NCBI RefSeq assembly: GCF_017254835.1
Contig: NZ_JAFKCW010000005.1
Coordinates: forward strand, 150,287-214,286
DNA length: 64,000 bases
Source: Algoriphagus aestuariicola
GTDB taxonomy: Bacteria > Bacteroidota > Bacteroidia > Cytophagales > Cyclobacteriaceae
Direction of reading: 5' to 3'
In this document: in pieces, positions 18,002 to 26,978 of the stretch
How the letters are laid out: each line of letters opens with the position of its first letter
Position numbering within the stretch: position 1 is the first letter of the stretch
Notes under the pieces: model-generated
Told to the model about the DNA's origin: nothing
What the model saw: the letters and a program-made list of their open reading frames with translations, nothing else
The model's database searches: none
Made by a program: the position numbers and the translations under genes

Positions 18002-18604
18002 ATGAACCCAAATCTCCAAATTGCCGAGGAGGAGTCGGTCTATTGGCTGCAATTAAAAGGAGGGGATCAGTCGGCGCTTCGTTTTTTTTATGAGACGTAT
18101 GTAGATGAACTTTTTGGCTTTGGGATGACGCTGGCTGGTAGCGAAAGCCAAGTAAAAGATGCCATCCAAGACGTTTTCTTGGATCTTTGGAGGTATCACG
18201 CTCGGCTCAGCACATCAGTAAACGTGAGATTTTATCTCTACAAGTGTTTGGCTAACCGGATTTTCAGAGAGGGGAAGATGTCCAAAAAGGCGGAGGCGCT
18301 TCACCAAAAGTACATGGAAGAGACCGGGGAGCTGGTGGAAAGTACCGAGTCCAAACTCATTGATTTCCAAGTCCAGTCCCATCTCAAAGTGAGGCTCAGC
18401 GAGGCGATTGATGAGCTTCCCAAACGACAAAAGGCTGTGATCGATTGCCTTTTTTTCAGGGATTTTTCCTACGAGGAGACTTCGCAGATCATGAATATCA
18501 ATCTCCGCTCGACTTATACGCTGGCGTGGAAGGCGCTGGAAAGGCTGAAAAAGCAAATGCTAAAGGTGGTAGATGTCGTACTCCTTTTCCTTCTGATTAG
18601 CTGA
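18002..18604 (+). CDS. ECF sigma-70 factor (FecI/RpoE-like)
   Basis: A 200-residue extracytoplasmic-function sigma factor: region 2 with FFYETYVDELFGFGMTLAG and AIQDVFLDLW, region 4 with DELPKRQKAVIDCLFF and the helix-turn-helix SYEETSQIMNINLRSTYTLAWKALERL in short pieces. ATG 18002 is chosen; 25 further codons upstream (17927) do not resemble the family. A hydrophobic C-terminal tail (VVLLFLLIS) follows region 4. Its partner anti-sigma gene lies 93 bp downstream, then SusC and SusD, so it most likely activates the SusCD promoter when SusC senses substrate. Confidence 0.93.
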   Translation: MNPNLQIAEEESVYWLQLKGGDQSALRFFYETYVDELFGFGMTLAGSESQVKDAIQDVFLDLWRYHARLSTSVNVRFYLYKCLANRIFREGKMSKKAEALHQKYMEETGELVESTESKLIDFQVQSHLKVRLSEAIDELPKRQKAVIDCLFFRDFSYEETSQIMNINLRSTYTLAWKALERLKKQMLKVVDVVLLFLLIS

Positions 18605-18697
18605 TGTATCTTGCCTTCATTTTTTTTCTTAAAAAAAGTGAAAAAATAAAGGATAACTTTTTGCCGGGCTGGTCTCTTAAAGAAGAACGCAGCACCT

Positions 18698-19789
18698 ATG
18701 AGCAAGGCCGACTATTCTGTTGAAGACTTTATCCTGGACCCGGACTTTAGGGCCTGGATACTCGCTAACGATAAGGAGGGAAGAGCCTATTGGGAGAATT
18801 TTTTGGCCGAGCATCCCGAGAAAATCGCCGATATCAAGTTGGCGCGGAAGCTTTTGATCCATCTCTCCAAGAAAAAATCAGGGCTTGCGAGCGCCGCCAA
18901 GGAGGGGATGTGGCTGGAGATTTCCAGGCAAATGAGCTTGGAAGCTCAAGCAGACAAGGAGACTAAGATCGTCACTCTGGACTCCTGGTCCGCTATCCAA
19001 CAGCACAACCTAGCGGCGGAAAAAAAGACAAAAAACGCCTGGAGACGAAAGGCCGCGGCCATCCTCGTTCTTCTTGGCGCATTGGGATATTTGCTGGCGA
19101 GAAGTATCACTCCCGAGCGTGAAGAATCCATGCCAGTGGTGGCGGAGACCGAGGTGCTTCAGGCGCCTTTTGGCGTCAAGTCGACGATTACCCTGGAGGA
19201 TGGCTCGATTGTGTTTTTGAATTCGGGAAGCAAGATCACCTATACCAAGGGATTTACAGACACGCTCCGTCTGCTCACTTTGGAGGGTGAGGCATACTTT
19301 GAGGTCGCGCACGATCCATCCAGGCCTTTCATCGTGAAGACTCAGTCAATTTCCACCACGGCCTTGGGTACCGAGTTCAATGTGTTTTCCTTTCCCGGAG
19401 AGGATATTTCCATTTCGCTGGTCAAAGGGGAGGTTTTAGTGAACAGTGATCAGGCTGGGCTGGAGCAGCGCTTGGTGCCAGGGCAGGGAGTTCGGGCATC
19501 GCCCGAAAGCCAAGATTGGGAAAGGGTCGATTTTGATCCTGACAAAGTCCTTTCCTGGATGAACAAGACCCTGATTTTTGAAAAGGCCTCTTTTTCAAAA
19601 GCCGGAAAGAAACTGGAGGCCTGGTTTGGAGTAGAGCTGGTTTTTGAAAACAGCGTTCCGCCGAGCCTGCATGTGTCGGGCAAGTTTGTGGACGAAAGCC
19701 TCGAAAATATCCTCAAGGGGCTGAGCTACTCTTCCCGGTTCAACTATCGTATCGAAGGCAAAAAAGTATATATCCAATTCAACTCTTAA
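18698..19789 (+). CDS. FecR-family anti-sigma factor with DUF4974 domain
   Basis: A 363-residue inner-membrane anti-sigma protein. The cytosolic N-terminal part (about 1-110) binds the sigma factor, a single membrane helix follows (AAAILVLLGALGYLLA, about 124-140), then the periplasmic FecR domain (LPLEDGSIVFLNSGSKITY-like region around residues 165-260) and a C-terminal DUF4974 domain (about 288-360, LIFEKASFSKAGKKLE) that is expected to contact the STN domain of SusC. Gene order sigma, FecR, SusC, SusD is the standard trans-envelope signalling arrangement. Confidence 0.94.
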   Translation: MSKADYSVEDFILDPDFRAWILANDKEGRAYWENFLAEHPEKIADIKLARKLLIHLSKKKSGLASAAKEGMWLEISRQMSLEAQADKETKIVTLDSWSAIQQHNLAAEKKTKNAWRRKAAAILVLLGALGYLLARSITPEREESMPVVAETEVLQAPFGVKSTITLEDGSIVFLNSGSKITYTKGFTDTLRLLTLEGEAYFEVAHDPSRPFIVKTQSISTTALGTEFNVFSFPGEDISISLVKGEVLVNSDQAGLEQRLVPGQGVRASPESQDWERVDFDPDKVLSWMNKTLIFEKASFSKAGKKLEAWFGVELVFENSVPPSLHVSGKFVDESLENILKGLSYSSRFNYRIEGKKVYIQFNS

Positions 19790-19936
19790 CCCAATAGCCC
19801 ATGCAACAAACCAAAGAAAAGTAAAAGGCCGAAGGTGAAAGCTCACCCCGGCCAGTCTCGGTTTTGATAGGTCTTGGCGGATAATCAAAACCTCAGTTCA
19901 AACCATTCTCAAATAGTCTAAACATGATTTAAAGTT

Positions 19937-22900
19937 ATGAAAAAAAGCATACTGTTAAGCTTATTGGCTATGTCCAAAACTATCCTTTACAGCTTTGTGA
20001 TTCAGTGCTTTTCGATGAGTGTTCTCTTCGCCTTTTCTGGTAATGCCCAGGTCAAGGCCATCGATGAAGTACCGGTCAAGATAGAGCTGCAAGACGCCTC
20101 CATTCAGGACGCGTTTACAAAGATCGAAACAGCGACAGGTTACAACTTCGTGTACAACCACCGTCAGCTTCGCGATCTTCCCTTGGTGACGATTTCCAAT
20201 TCCGGAAGTCTGTACGATGTACTGGTCGACTTTTCCAAACAGACCGGTCTCAACTTCAAACAAATCAACCAAAACATCCATGTGAGAGTGGATGAGGGTG
20301 GTTCCCCTGAGTCGGTGAGCATAGAGTTTGTCGCGCAGGAAACCATCACCGGTACCATAGTAGATGACACCAATACGCCACTGCCCGGTGTATCCATCAT
20401 TGAAAAAGGTACATCCAATGGGACCGTGACCGATGTTGACGGGAAGTTTAAGCTGAATGTGGCGTCCTCTGAGTCGGTGTTGATTTTTAGCTTTATCGGG
20501 ATGCAAACGATTGAGATGGAAGTCGGCGAGCGCCGCGTATTTGACCTGACTATGCAGACCGATACGCAGGGGCTGGACGAAGTCGTGGTAGTCGGGTATG
20601 GTACAGTAAAGAAGTCCGACTTGACCGGCTCTGTGGGTGTGGTCGGTGCAGAAGAGCTACTCAAGGCTCCTGTTGCCAATGCGCTCCAGGGATTGAAAGG
20701 AAAGGTAGCGGGTGTGAACGTGTTCTTGAATTCGGGTTCTCCTTCATCCAGTCCTAGAGTCTTGATCCGGGGACTTGGCACGATCAACTCCTCTTCCCAG
20801 CCACTTTATGTAGTGGATGGTGTGGTAATGGAAAACATCGAGTTTTTGAATCCCAATGACATCGAAAGCATGGAAGTGCTGAAGGATGCCTCCTCTACAG
20901 CCATCTACGGTGCAAGAGGTGCTAACGGTGTAGTGATGGTGTCTACTAAAAGGGGGGCAAAATCAACCGGCGAGATCGTATCTTATGATGGTTATGTCAG
21001 CATCGGGGTGCTGCCCAAGAAAATGGATGTCCTCAACGCCGAAGAATTCATGCAGGTTTTGGAGCAAGGATTTGCCAACCACAGCAAATACAGCAGCTCT
21101 CCGATTCCGGCGTTTACCAGAAACGACCCGAATCTTTTTGACGCGAACGGAAATCCCTTGTATGATACAGACTGGCAAGAGGAAGCGACCAGAACGGCTG
21201 TTTCTAATAACCACCAGCTTTCCTTCCAATCCAAAGCCGAAAAATCTTCTTTCGGAGCATTCCTAAACTATTCCAATCTGGAAGGGATCATGCTCAACAA
21301 TTACCTGGAGCGTGTGAACGGGAAGTTTGCCTACGATGCGAATCCAAAAAAATGGCTGTCAATCGGCTTGAACCTTTTGGCAAACAGCACCAAGGAAAAT
21401 GTCTTCGAAGAAAGCGGCGGTCACCAAATGCCAAGACGATCCATGATCGAAATGCCGGCTATTTTCCCGGTGAAATTCCCGGATGGCACCTGGAGCAACA
21501 CCTCAATGGTAACCGATCCTTATGGATTTGAAGCCATCCCCAACCCAGTCCACGTACTGACTACGCAGGACAGACTGAGAAAGCGCACCAAATTGTTTGG
21601 TAACCTGTACACCACCTTCCACATCCTGCCGGGATTGGACTTGAGGACTCAATTTGGTTTTGACAAAAACGATTATAACGAGCAGACCTACAGTCCGACG
21701 GACCTGATCAACATCAGCTCTCCAAATGGCTATGCTTACTTGGGCAATTCCCGAACCTTCTACTGGCAACAGGAAAACTACCTGACCTATACAAAGGAGT
21801 TTGGTGACCATTCGATCAACGCCATGGCGGGTCTCAGCTGGCAGAAAAGAACCGACGAGTTCTTCAATGTAAGCGCGACTGGCTTCTCGGACGATACATT
21901 CACTTTCAACCGAATCCAAGCAGCTTCCCAGCCGGGAACTCCCAACTCGGGCTATGACGAGTGGAGCATGAACTCCTACTTCCTGAGAGGTAACTATAAT
22001 TACAAGAGCAAATACCTCGTGACTTTCACCGGTCGTGTGGATGGTTCTTCAAGATTTGGTGACAACAACAAGTATGGGGTATTCCCATCTGTAGGCTTGG
22101 GCTATGTGATTTCCAATGAGCCATTCATGCAGGGCATGAGCAACTCGATCAACGAGCTGAAGCTCCGCTCCAGCTTTGGTATCACCGGTAACACGGAGAT
22201 TCCAACCTACCAATCACTGGGTACCATCTCTACGGCTACCACGCTGATCAATGGCACTCGTGCTCCGATCAGCTATGTGAACCGACTTCCAAATCCAGAT
22301 CTGGAGTGGGAAAAAACACGTCAGTTTGATATCGGTTTTGACCTTTCGGTATTGGATAGAGCCTTGACCTTCAGTTTTGACTATTACCATAAGTTGACCA
22401 CGGACTTGCTGTTGGATAGACCGGTTCCTTCTTCCTCGGGATTCTCGGCAGTAAGGGATAATATCGGCTCCGTGTCCAACAGAGGTATCGAAGTCTTGGT
22501 GAAAGCCTTCCCTGTCTCCAACGCGAATTTCAACTGGGACGCCAATCTGAACTTTTCCTACAACATCAATGAGATCGAAAAACTTGGGGAAAATAACGAG
22601 GACATCTTCCCGGGACCAAACTGGGTGTCGGGTAGCCAGACCATCCTGAGAGTGGGCGAGCCGCTGAGTTCCTTCTGGGGCTTTCAGCGATTGGGAACTT
22701 GGGGCACTGACGAGGCGGCAGCTGCTGCCGAGGTTGGAGCGATCCCAGGGGAAGCTAAGCGCAGCGCAGAGCGTATGATCATCGGCAACGGACTGCCAAA
22801 GTGGACGGGTTCATTCATCAACAATGTGTACTTCAAAAACTTCGACTTCACATTGGATATCCAATTTGTAGCGGATGTGGACATTCTCCAGCAGTTTTTC

Positions 22901-23308
22901 CACTCTACCGAAGACCGTACGGGACTTGCCAGTGGCTTGGCCTCCACGCTGTATGATGCTTGGACCGAGGAAAACCAAAATACGATGGTGCAGCAGATCA
23001 GAAATGGCGTCTACTCTGGACAAAACTCTGAGGTGGACAGCCATTGGGTGACTGACGGATCTTATATCAGAGGCAACCTGATTTCATTGGGCTATACCTT
23101 CAACGACGTGATGGCTAAAAGCAAAGGACTGAAAAATCTCAGGGTATATGGAAACGTGCAGAATGCGTTTTTAATCCATTCCAAGGATTTTAAAGGATAT
23201 GATCCTGAGGCATCCTCTTGGGAAGGCAACCAGTGGGGGCAGAATATCTTCTTCTTCCAGTATCCGAGACCAAGAACCTTCACCCTTGGACTAAGCCTTC
23301 AATTCTAA
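19937..23308 (+). CDS. SusC/RagA TonB-linked outer-membrane transporter with STN domain
   Basis: A 1123-residue outer-membrane transporter. In order: signal peptide (MKKSILLSLLAMSKTILYSF), STN signalling domain (about 48-110), carboxypeptidase-like beta-sandwich (about 137-210, ITGTIVDDTNTPLPGVS), TonB box and plug starting LDEVVVVGYGTVKKSDLTGSV, and a 22-strand barrel ending LGLSLQF. The STN domain is the part that signals to FecR, which agrees with the upstream sigma/anti-sigma pair. It takes up a large ligand together with the SusD lipoprotein; the ligand is not indicated because no glycoside hydrolase or peptidase is linked. Confidence 0.96.
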   Translation: MKKSILLSLLAMSKTILYSFVIQCFSMSVLFAFSGNAQVKAIDEVPVKIELQDASIQDAFTKIETATGYNFVYNHRQLRDLPLVTISNSGSLYDVLVDFSKQTGLNFKQINQNIHVRVDEGGSPESVSIEFVAQETITGTIVDDTNTPLPGVSIIEKGTSNGTVTDVDGKFKLNVASSESVLIFSFIGMQTIEMEVGERRVFDLTMQTDTQGLDEVVVVGYGTVKKSDLTGSVGVVGAEELLKAPVANALQGLKGKVAGVNVFLNSGSPSSSPRVLIRGLGTINSSSQPLYVVDGVVMENIEFLNPNDIESMEVLKDASSTAIYGARGANGVVMVSTKRGAKSTGEIVSYDGYVSIGVLPKKMDVLNAEEFMQVLEQGFANHSKYSSSPIPAFTRNDPNLFDANGNPLYDTDWQEEATRTAVSNNHQLSFQSKAEKSSFGAFLNYSNLEGIMLNNYLERVNGKFAYDANPKKWLSIGLNLLANSTKENVFEESGGHQMPRRSMIEMPAIFPVKFPDGTWSNTSMVTDPYGFEAIPNPVHVLTTQDRLRKRTKLFGNLYTTFHILPGLDLRTQFGFDKNDYNEQTYSPTDLINISSPNGYAYLGNSRTFYWQQENYLTYTKEFGDHSINAMAGLSWQKRTDEFFNVSATGFSDDTFTFNRIQAASQPGTPNSGYDEWSMNSYFLRGNYNYKSKYLVTFTGRVDGSSRFGDNNKYGVFPSVGLGYVISNEPFMQGMSNSINELKLRSSFGITGNTEIPTYQSLGTISTATTLINGTRAPISYVNRLPNPDLEWEKTRQFDIGFDLSVLDRALTFSFDYYHKLTTDLLLDRPVPSSSGFSAVRDNIGSVSNRGIEVLVKAFPVSNANFNWDANLNFSYNINEIEKLGENNEDIFPGPNWVSGSQTILRVGEPLSSFWGFQRLGTWGTDEAAAAAEVGAIPGEAKRSAERMIIGNGLPKWTGSFINNVYFKNFDFTLDIQFVADVDILQQFFHSTEDRTGLASGLASTLYDAWTEENQNTMVQQIRNGVYSGQNSEVDSHWVTDGSYIRGNLISLGYTFNDVMAKSKGLKNLRVYGNVQNAFLIHSKDFKGYDPEASSWEGNQWGQNIFFFQYPRPRTFTLGLSLQF

Positions 23309-23325
23309 CCCAAAAAGAACTTAAG

Positions 23326-24912
23326 ATGAAAAAGATAAATTTTCTATTTCTTGGACTGAGCTTGTTGACCGCTTCTTGTGAGGGCTTTTTGGAAGAAAAG
23401 CCGGTAGATGAGGTGGCTTCCAACCAATACTTCCAGCGACCGGAGCATGCTCGTGACGCAGTCAACGCGCTTTATAGGAGAGGTGCCATGCAGATGTATG
23501 AGACCGGTGTGTACTCCGGATCGCGCATCATGTTTGGCGCGTATGTCTCCGGTTTTGTGGACAACGATTACAAAGGGCAGGAATTCCACGTGCAGCGAGG
23601 ACAGAACATCGTCTTCGACGGTTTGAACCTGTCGGATTATTTCAACTCGATGTGGTCGGATATCTATGTAGGAATCTCCCGTGCCAACAATGCGATCAAG
23701 TATATTCCTACGACTCCTGGTCTTAGTGAGGCGGATGCCAACCGCTATTTGGCTGAGGCGAGATACTTCCGTGCTTACAATTACTACTTCCTTGCGCGGA
23801 TGTTTGGCGATGTACCATTGGTGACTGAGCCCTATGAAAGCTTAGAAAATCTCTTCCTGGAGCGTACTCCGGTTGCGCAAGTTTATGACTTGATCTTGGA
23901 AGATCTGGATTTTGCGATCAGCTCGGGTGGTCTTCCGCAGGCGACGATGGTCGGCAACGCGGGTCGAATCACTAGAGGTGTGGCCCAGACGCTCCTAGCT
24001 GAGGTCAATCTCACGATGAGCGGTGCCGCCGTGAATGCTAATCGATATGCAGAAGCTGCACAGGCTGCCCGTGAGGTGATCAACTCAGGGATTTACTCCC
24101 TGGTGCAGCATACCCGCACCGGTGGCGGTGAGCTCGCTGCCAATGGCTCCGCCTACAACAAGATCAAAGACAGTGAGCAAATCCCGAGCGAATACATCTA
24201 CTACTATGAGTTTGACGCGGCGATCGCCAACAATGGCTATCCTGCGCTCAGCTTCCCTGTCAGTATGGCTCCTTTGGTTTCCTACGCCATTACCAACAAT
24301 GCCTATGGACCTACTGCAGACCTCTTGAACTCATACGATGCCGAAAACGATTTGAGAGTACAGGAAAAGCAGTATTTCCATTCTTCTATCGTCATCGACG
24401 GCGAAAACATCGAGTTTAACACCTCCCCGTATATGTGGATGGATGAGTCGGCGATTTTTGGTTCAGCGCAGTCGAGCCGTGATATTCCGGTTTCCACCTA
24501 CGCGGATGTGTTGCTGATCGCGGCGGAGGCCATCGCCAAGTCCGAGGGAGTGACCCAGGAAGCGGTAGATTATCTGGCACAGATCAGGGGACGAGCATAT
24601 TGGAAACAGGATCCCCAGGCGATCCGCAACCAGCTTTCCTCTCTTTCAGTGGATCAATTTGTAGAAGAAGTCTGGAAAGAAAGAGTCAGAGAACTGGTAT
24701 TTGAGTTTCCGATTTGGTTTGACGTGATGCGAACCAGAAAGTTCCCTCAGCCAGCAGAGGATGGCTCCGGCGACATCGAGTTTGTAGATGCTGTCGGTGC
24801 GGTTAATTTCTTTGGAGCTACCGTAAAAGAGTCGACCATGCTCTTCCCACTTCCTGAGCAGGAGCTTCAGCGCAATCCATCCCTGACCCAAAACCCGGGA
24901 TACGCTAACTAA
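23326..24912 (+). CDS. SusD/RagB surface lipoprotein
   Basis: A 528-residue SusD-family lipoprotein that caps the SusC barrel and binds the ligand at the cell surface. ATG 23326 is used because it opens a lipoprotein signal (MKKINFLFLGLSL, lipobox TASC); the longer reading overlaps the end of SusC. The family TPR-like core is visible (YLAEARYFRAYNYYFLARMFGDVP), as is the C-terminal RagB region with VREL-FEFPIWFD and the ending LPLPEQELQRNPSLTQNPGY. It is 17 bp after SusC and in the same operon, which ends at the strong terminator 24963-24993. Confidence 0.95.
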   Translation: MKKINFLFLGLSLLTASCEGFLEEKPVDEVASNQYFQRPEHARDAVNALYRRGAMQMYETGVYSGSRIMFGAYVSGFVDNDYKGQEFHVQRGQNIVFDGLNLSDYFNSMWSDIYVGISRANNAIKYIPTTPGLSEADANRYLAEARYFRAYNYYFLARMFGDVPLVTEPYESLENLFLERTPVAQVYDLILEDLDFAISSGGLPQATMVGNAGRITRGVAQTLLAEVNLTMSGAAVNANRYAEAAQAAREVINSGIYSLVQHTRTGGGELAANGSAYNKIKDSEQIPSEYIYYYEFDAAIANNGYPALSFPVSMAPLVSYAITNNAYGPTADLLNSYDAENDLRVQEKQYFHSSIVIDGENIEFNTSPYMWMDESAIFGSAQSSRDIPVSTYADVLLIAAEAIAKSEGVTQEAVDYLAQIRGRAYWKQDPQAIRNQLSSLSVDQFVEEVWKERVRELVFEFPIWFDVMRTRKFPQPAEDGSGDIEFVDAVGAVNFFGATVKESTMLFPLPEQELQRNPSLTQNPGYAN

Positions 24913-24962
24913 TCAAAGGGCATGTTTTTCAGAATTTGCTGGAAAACTTGCTTCAAATCAAG

Positions 24963-24993
24963 GTCGCTCCGCATTATGCGGGGCGACTTTTTT
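24963..24993 (+). terminator. Strong rho-independent terminator of the SusCD operon
   Basis: A 10-bp stem GTCGCTCCGC / GCGGGGCGAC (one T-G pair) with loop ATTAT, followed by six T residues. Confidence 0.93.
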
Positions 24994-25116
24994 ATTGAAT
25001 GGCTTCGTGTCTTGGTATAGAAAGACCGATTAATAGCTGCTTATTAAGACTCGAGAATCTTGCCGCATTGTATATAATATCTAATGCCCAAGTCGGGGGG
25101 TAATTGACTGTCAGAT

Positions 25117-25152
25117 AAAAAAAAGGCTTAGCGCATTATGTGCCAAGCCTTT
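25117..25152 (-). terminator. Rho-independent terminator after the DUF6600-like gene
   Basis: On the minus strand AAAGGCTTGGC and GCTAAGCCTTT pair around ACATAATGC-type loop sequence, followed by a run of eight T residues. It lies 25 bp past the minus-strand stop at 25177. Confidence 0.88.
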
Positions 25153-25176
25153 ACTAGTTGGGATTACCTATAGATT

Positions 25177-26535
25177 TTAATTGTTTGAGGACCTTCCAGT
25201 GCTTGATGTCCGACTGGAGGAAGAAGAGCTTTTTCGTTCCGGTGCAGTTGATTTGCCAGATGAGGAAGGTCTGGTCGGTTGACTTCTGCTGGGTTGGGAC
25301 ATCTGGCTCCTTGATGGTTCAGACTTTCTCACTTGAGGCGAAGTCGTCCGAGCTGGGGCTTGGCTTGGGCGTGACTGTTGTACTGTGCCACGGGGCGGTG
25401 CGCTTTGCTGAGTCCTTGACGCTTCTTTTTTCACTTCAGTAGACCGGGATGGAGACATTTCCCTACTACCCGAATTTTGGGTACGAGAAGGAGCCGAGGT
25501 TGTGCTTCGGTTTTGTGTATTGTTTGGCATCGGAGTTACCACCGGTTTCTGGCTGCCGGATTTGACGCTTGGGCTTTCCGATCTGCCAGGAGATGGGTTT
25601 CTCGTTGCGGCGCCTGAACTTTGACCTACTCTGCTCGGCGTATTCTGTACAGATCTGCCGCCAGAAGACGAAGCTGGTGAAGTACTTCGGGATGGAGAAG
25701 AACTATTGAGCTCTCGATTGGATCTGGCGGTCTTTGCCTCTGCTGCATCGATGACTCTGGATGGCCTTATGTCATTCGTTCTACCCCGACTATTTTGTAC
25801 GTCGGGCCGGTAGAGGGTAACAGAGTTTCTGGATACTGCGGCTCTGCCGGGAGCATTTGTAGCTTGTACATTGTAGATCTGAACCGGATTTCTAGTGACT
25901 CTTTCCACTTCTCTTCGCTGAGGTCCACCTACGTAGTTGTGGTTGTTATACACCACGGTATTGTTGATGATAGTGGTGTTGTTGTATATTTTTACTTTGG
26001 TTTTGTGGGGAGCGTAGTACCGATACGCGTAGTGGTGATGGATGCGGTGGTTGGGAATAAATACCCAGTGGAAACTGGGGATGTTTACACTCACTTGGAT
26101 GGATACACCTGGCCCCAGAGGAGCCCAGCCGTAGTATCCCCCGCCACTTCGCCAGTTGACCCAAGCAGGTCCCCAGTCATAGCCGGGGATCCAAGCCCAG
26201 CTCTGGAAATAGTCGTCGAAGTACCAGCGTCCGTAGTGGAATGGTGCCCAACCCCAGTCATAATAGGATACCCAAGTATTGCCGTATTCGGTCATTACCC
26301 AGTGTCCCTCGGTGCCGTAGGGATGAAAATCGCCGCGGACTGCTGGGAGCCAGATGTAGCCGTATCGGGCATCTTTTACCCAGTCTCCGTAGGGCGAAAG
26401 TTCATCATAGAAAACTTGAAAGCCTATGGCAGGCTGTTTTTTTGCTTCTGCCTGTGAAGGTTTAAACATCGCCACCAATAGGGCAAGGCCTAGTAGGAGA
26501 GATCCGAAGATGCGAGTGATAAAGCGCGTGTTCAT
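25177..26535 (-). CDS. Exported Trp/Tyr-rich protein (DUF6600-like) with Ser/Arg/Pro tail
   Basis: A 452-residue exported protein with signal MNTRFITRIFGSLLLGLALLV. Residues about 38-165 are packed with W and Y in short repeated patterns (SPYGDWV, YGYIWLP, GHWVMTEYGNTWVSYYDWGWAPFHYGRW in pieces), the style of DUF6600 proteins. A His/Tyr-rich linker (HHHYAYRYY) is followed by about 230 residues of low complexity rich in S, R, P, Q and T that probably are disordered. Function is unknown; the first half suggests a cell-wall or surface-binding domain. The C-terminal tail is likely variable between strains. Confidence 0.75.
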   Translation of the reverse strand: MNTRFITRIFGSLLLGLALLVAMFKPSQAEAKKQPAIGFQVFYDELSPYGDWVKDARYGYIWLPAVRGDFHPYGTEGHWVMTEYGNTWVSYYDWGWAPFHYGRWYFDDYFQSWAWIPGYDWGPAWVNWRSGGGYYGWAPLGPGVSIQVSVNIPSFHWVFIPNHRIHHHYAYRYYAPHKTKVKIYNNTTIINNTVVYNNHNYVGGPQRREVERVTRNPVQIYNVQATNAPGRAAVSRNSVTLYRPDVQNSRGRTNDIRPSRVIDAAEAKTARSNRELNSSSPSRSTSPASSSGGRSVQNTPSRVGQSSGAATRNPSPGRSESPSVKSGSQKPVVTPMPNNTQNRSTTSAPSRTQNSGSREMSPSRSTEVKKEASRTQQSAPPRGTVQQSRPSQAPARTTSPQVRKSEPSRSQMSQPSRSQPTRPSSSGKSTAPERKSSSSSSRTSSTGRSSNN

Positions 26536-26978
26536 GGTGTTTTGTGGTTTAGCTTGTGGTAGTTAGCCTGGCGGTTGGGGTGTTTTGGTCTTACGGTAAT
26601 TTTGAAGCTGGGTTTATTACATGGGCTTTTGGTTTTATAGATGAAGAATCAGTCTGATAGGTTGCATTACCTCTTTCGAAAATCGAGCCAGTTTTTAAAA
26701 AATATTTTTCAACTGGAGTGTATCGTTTCTACATTTTGGCAAAAAATCATCTAAAATATTTATACTTAAATGAAAAAAAAGGATTTCTAAATACGATGCC
26801 GAATTAATTTTCTTAAACTCAGTTTCACAATCAGAAAAAACGCAGTGAGAAGATTTGGTCTTTCCCTAATTTTTCAAGGACGGAAAAGGAGATTTTTTTT
26901 CGTAGTGCAAGTTTCTGTTTACAGTGGAATTAATAGATTGGTTAGTAAATTAGGCGGAGCAGATTATTTAAACTTAGA
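26536..26978. other. AT-rich intergenic region between divergent genes
   Basis: The 443-bp gap between the divergent exported protein and the TMTC-like gene is AT-rich with runs of A and T and no ORF, tRNA or terminator hairpin. It must carry both promoters; none matches the consensus well enough to call. Confidence 0.6.
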
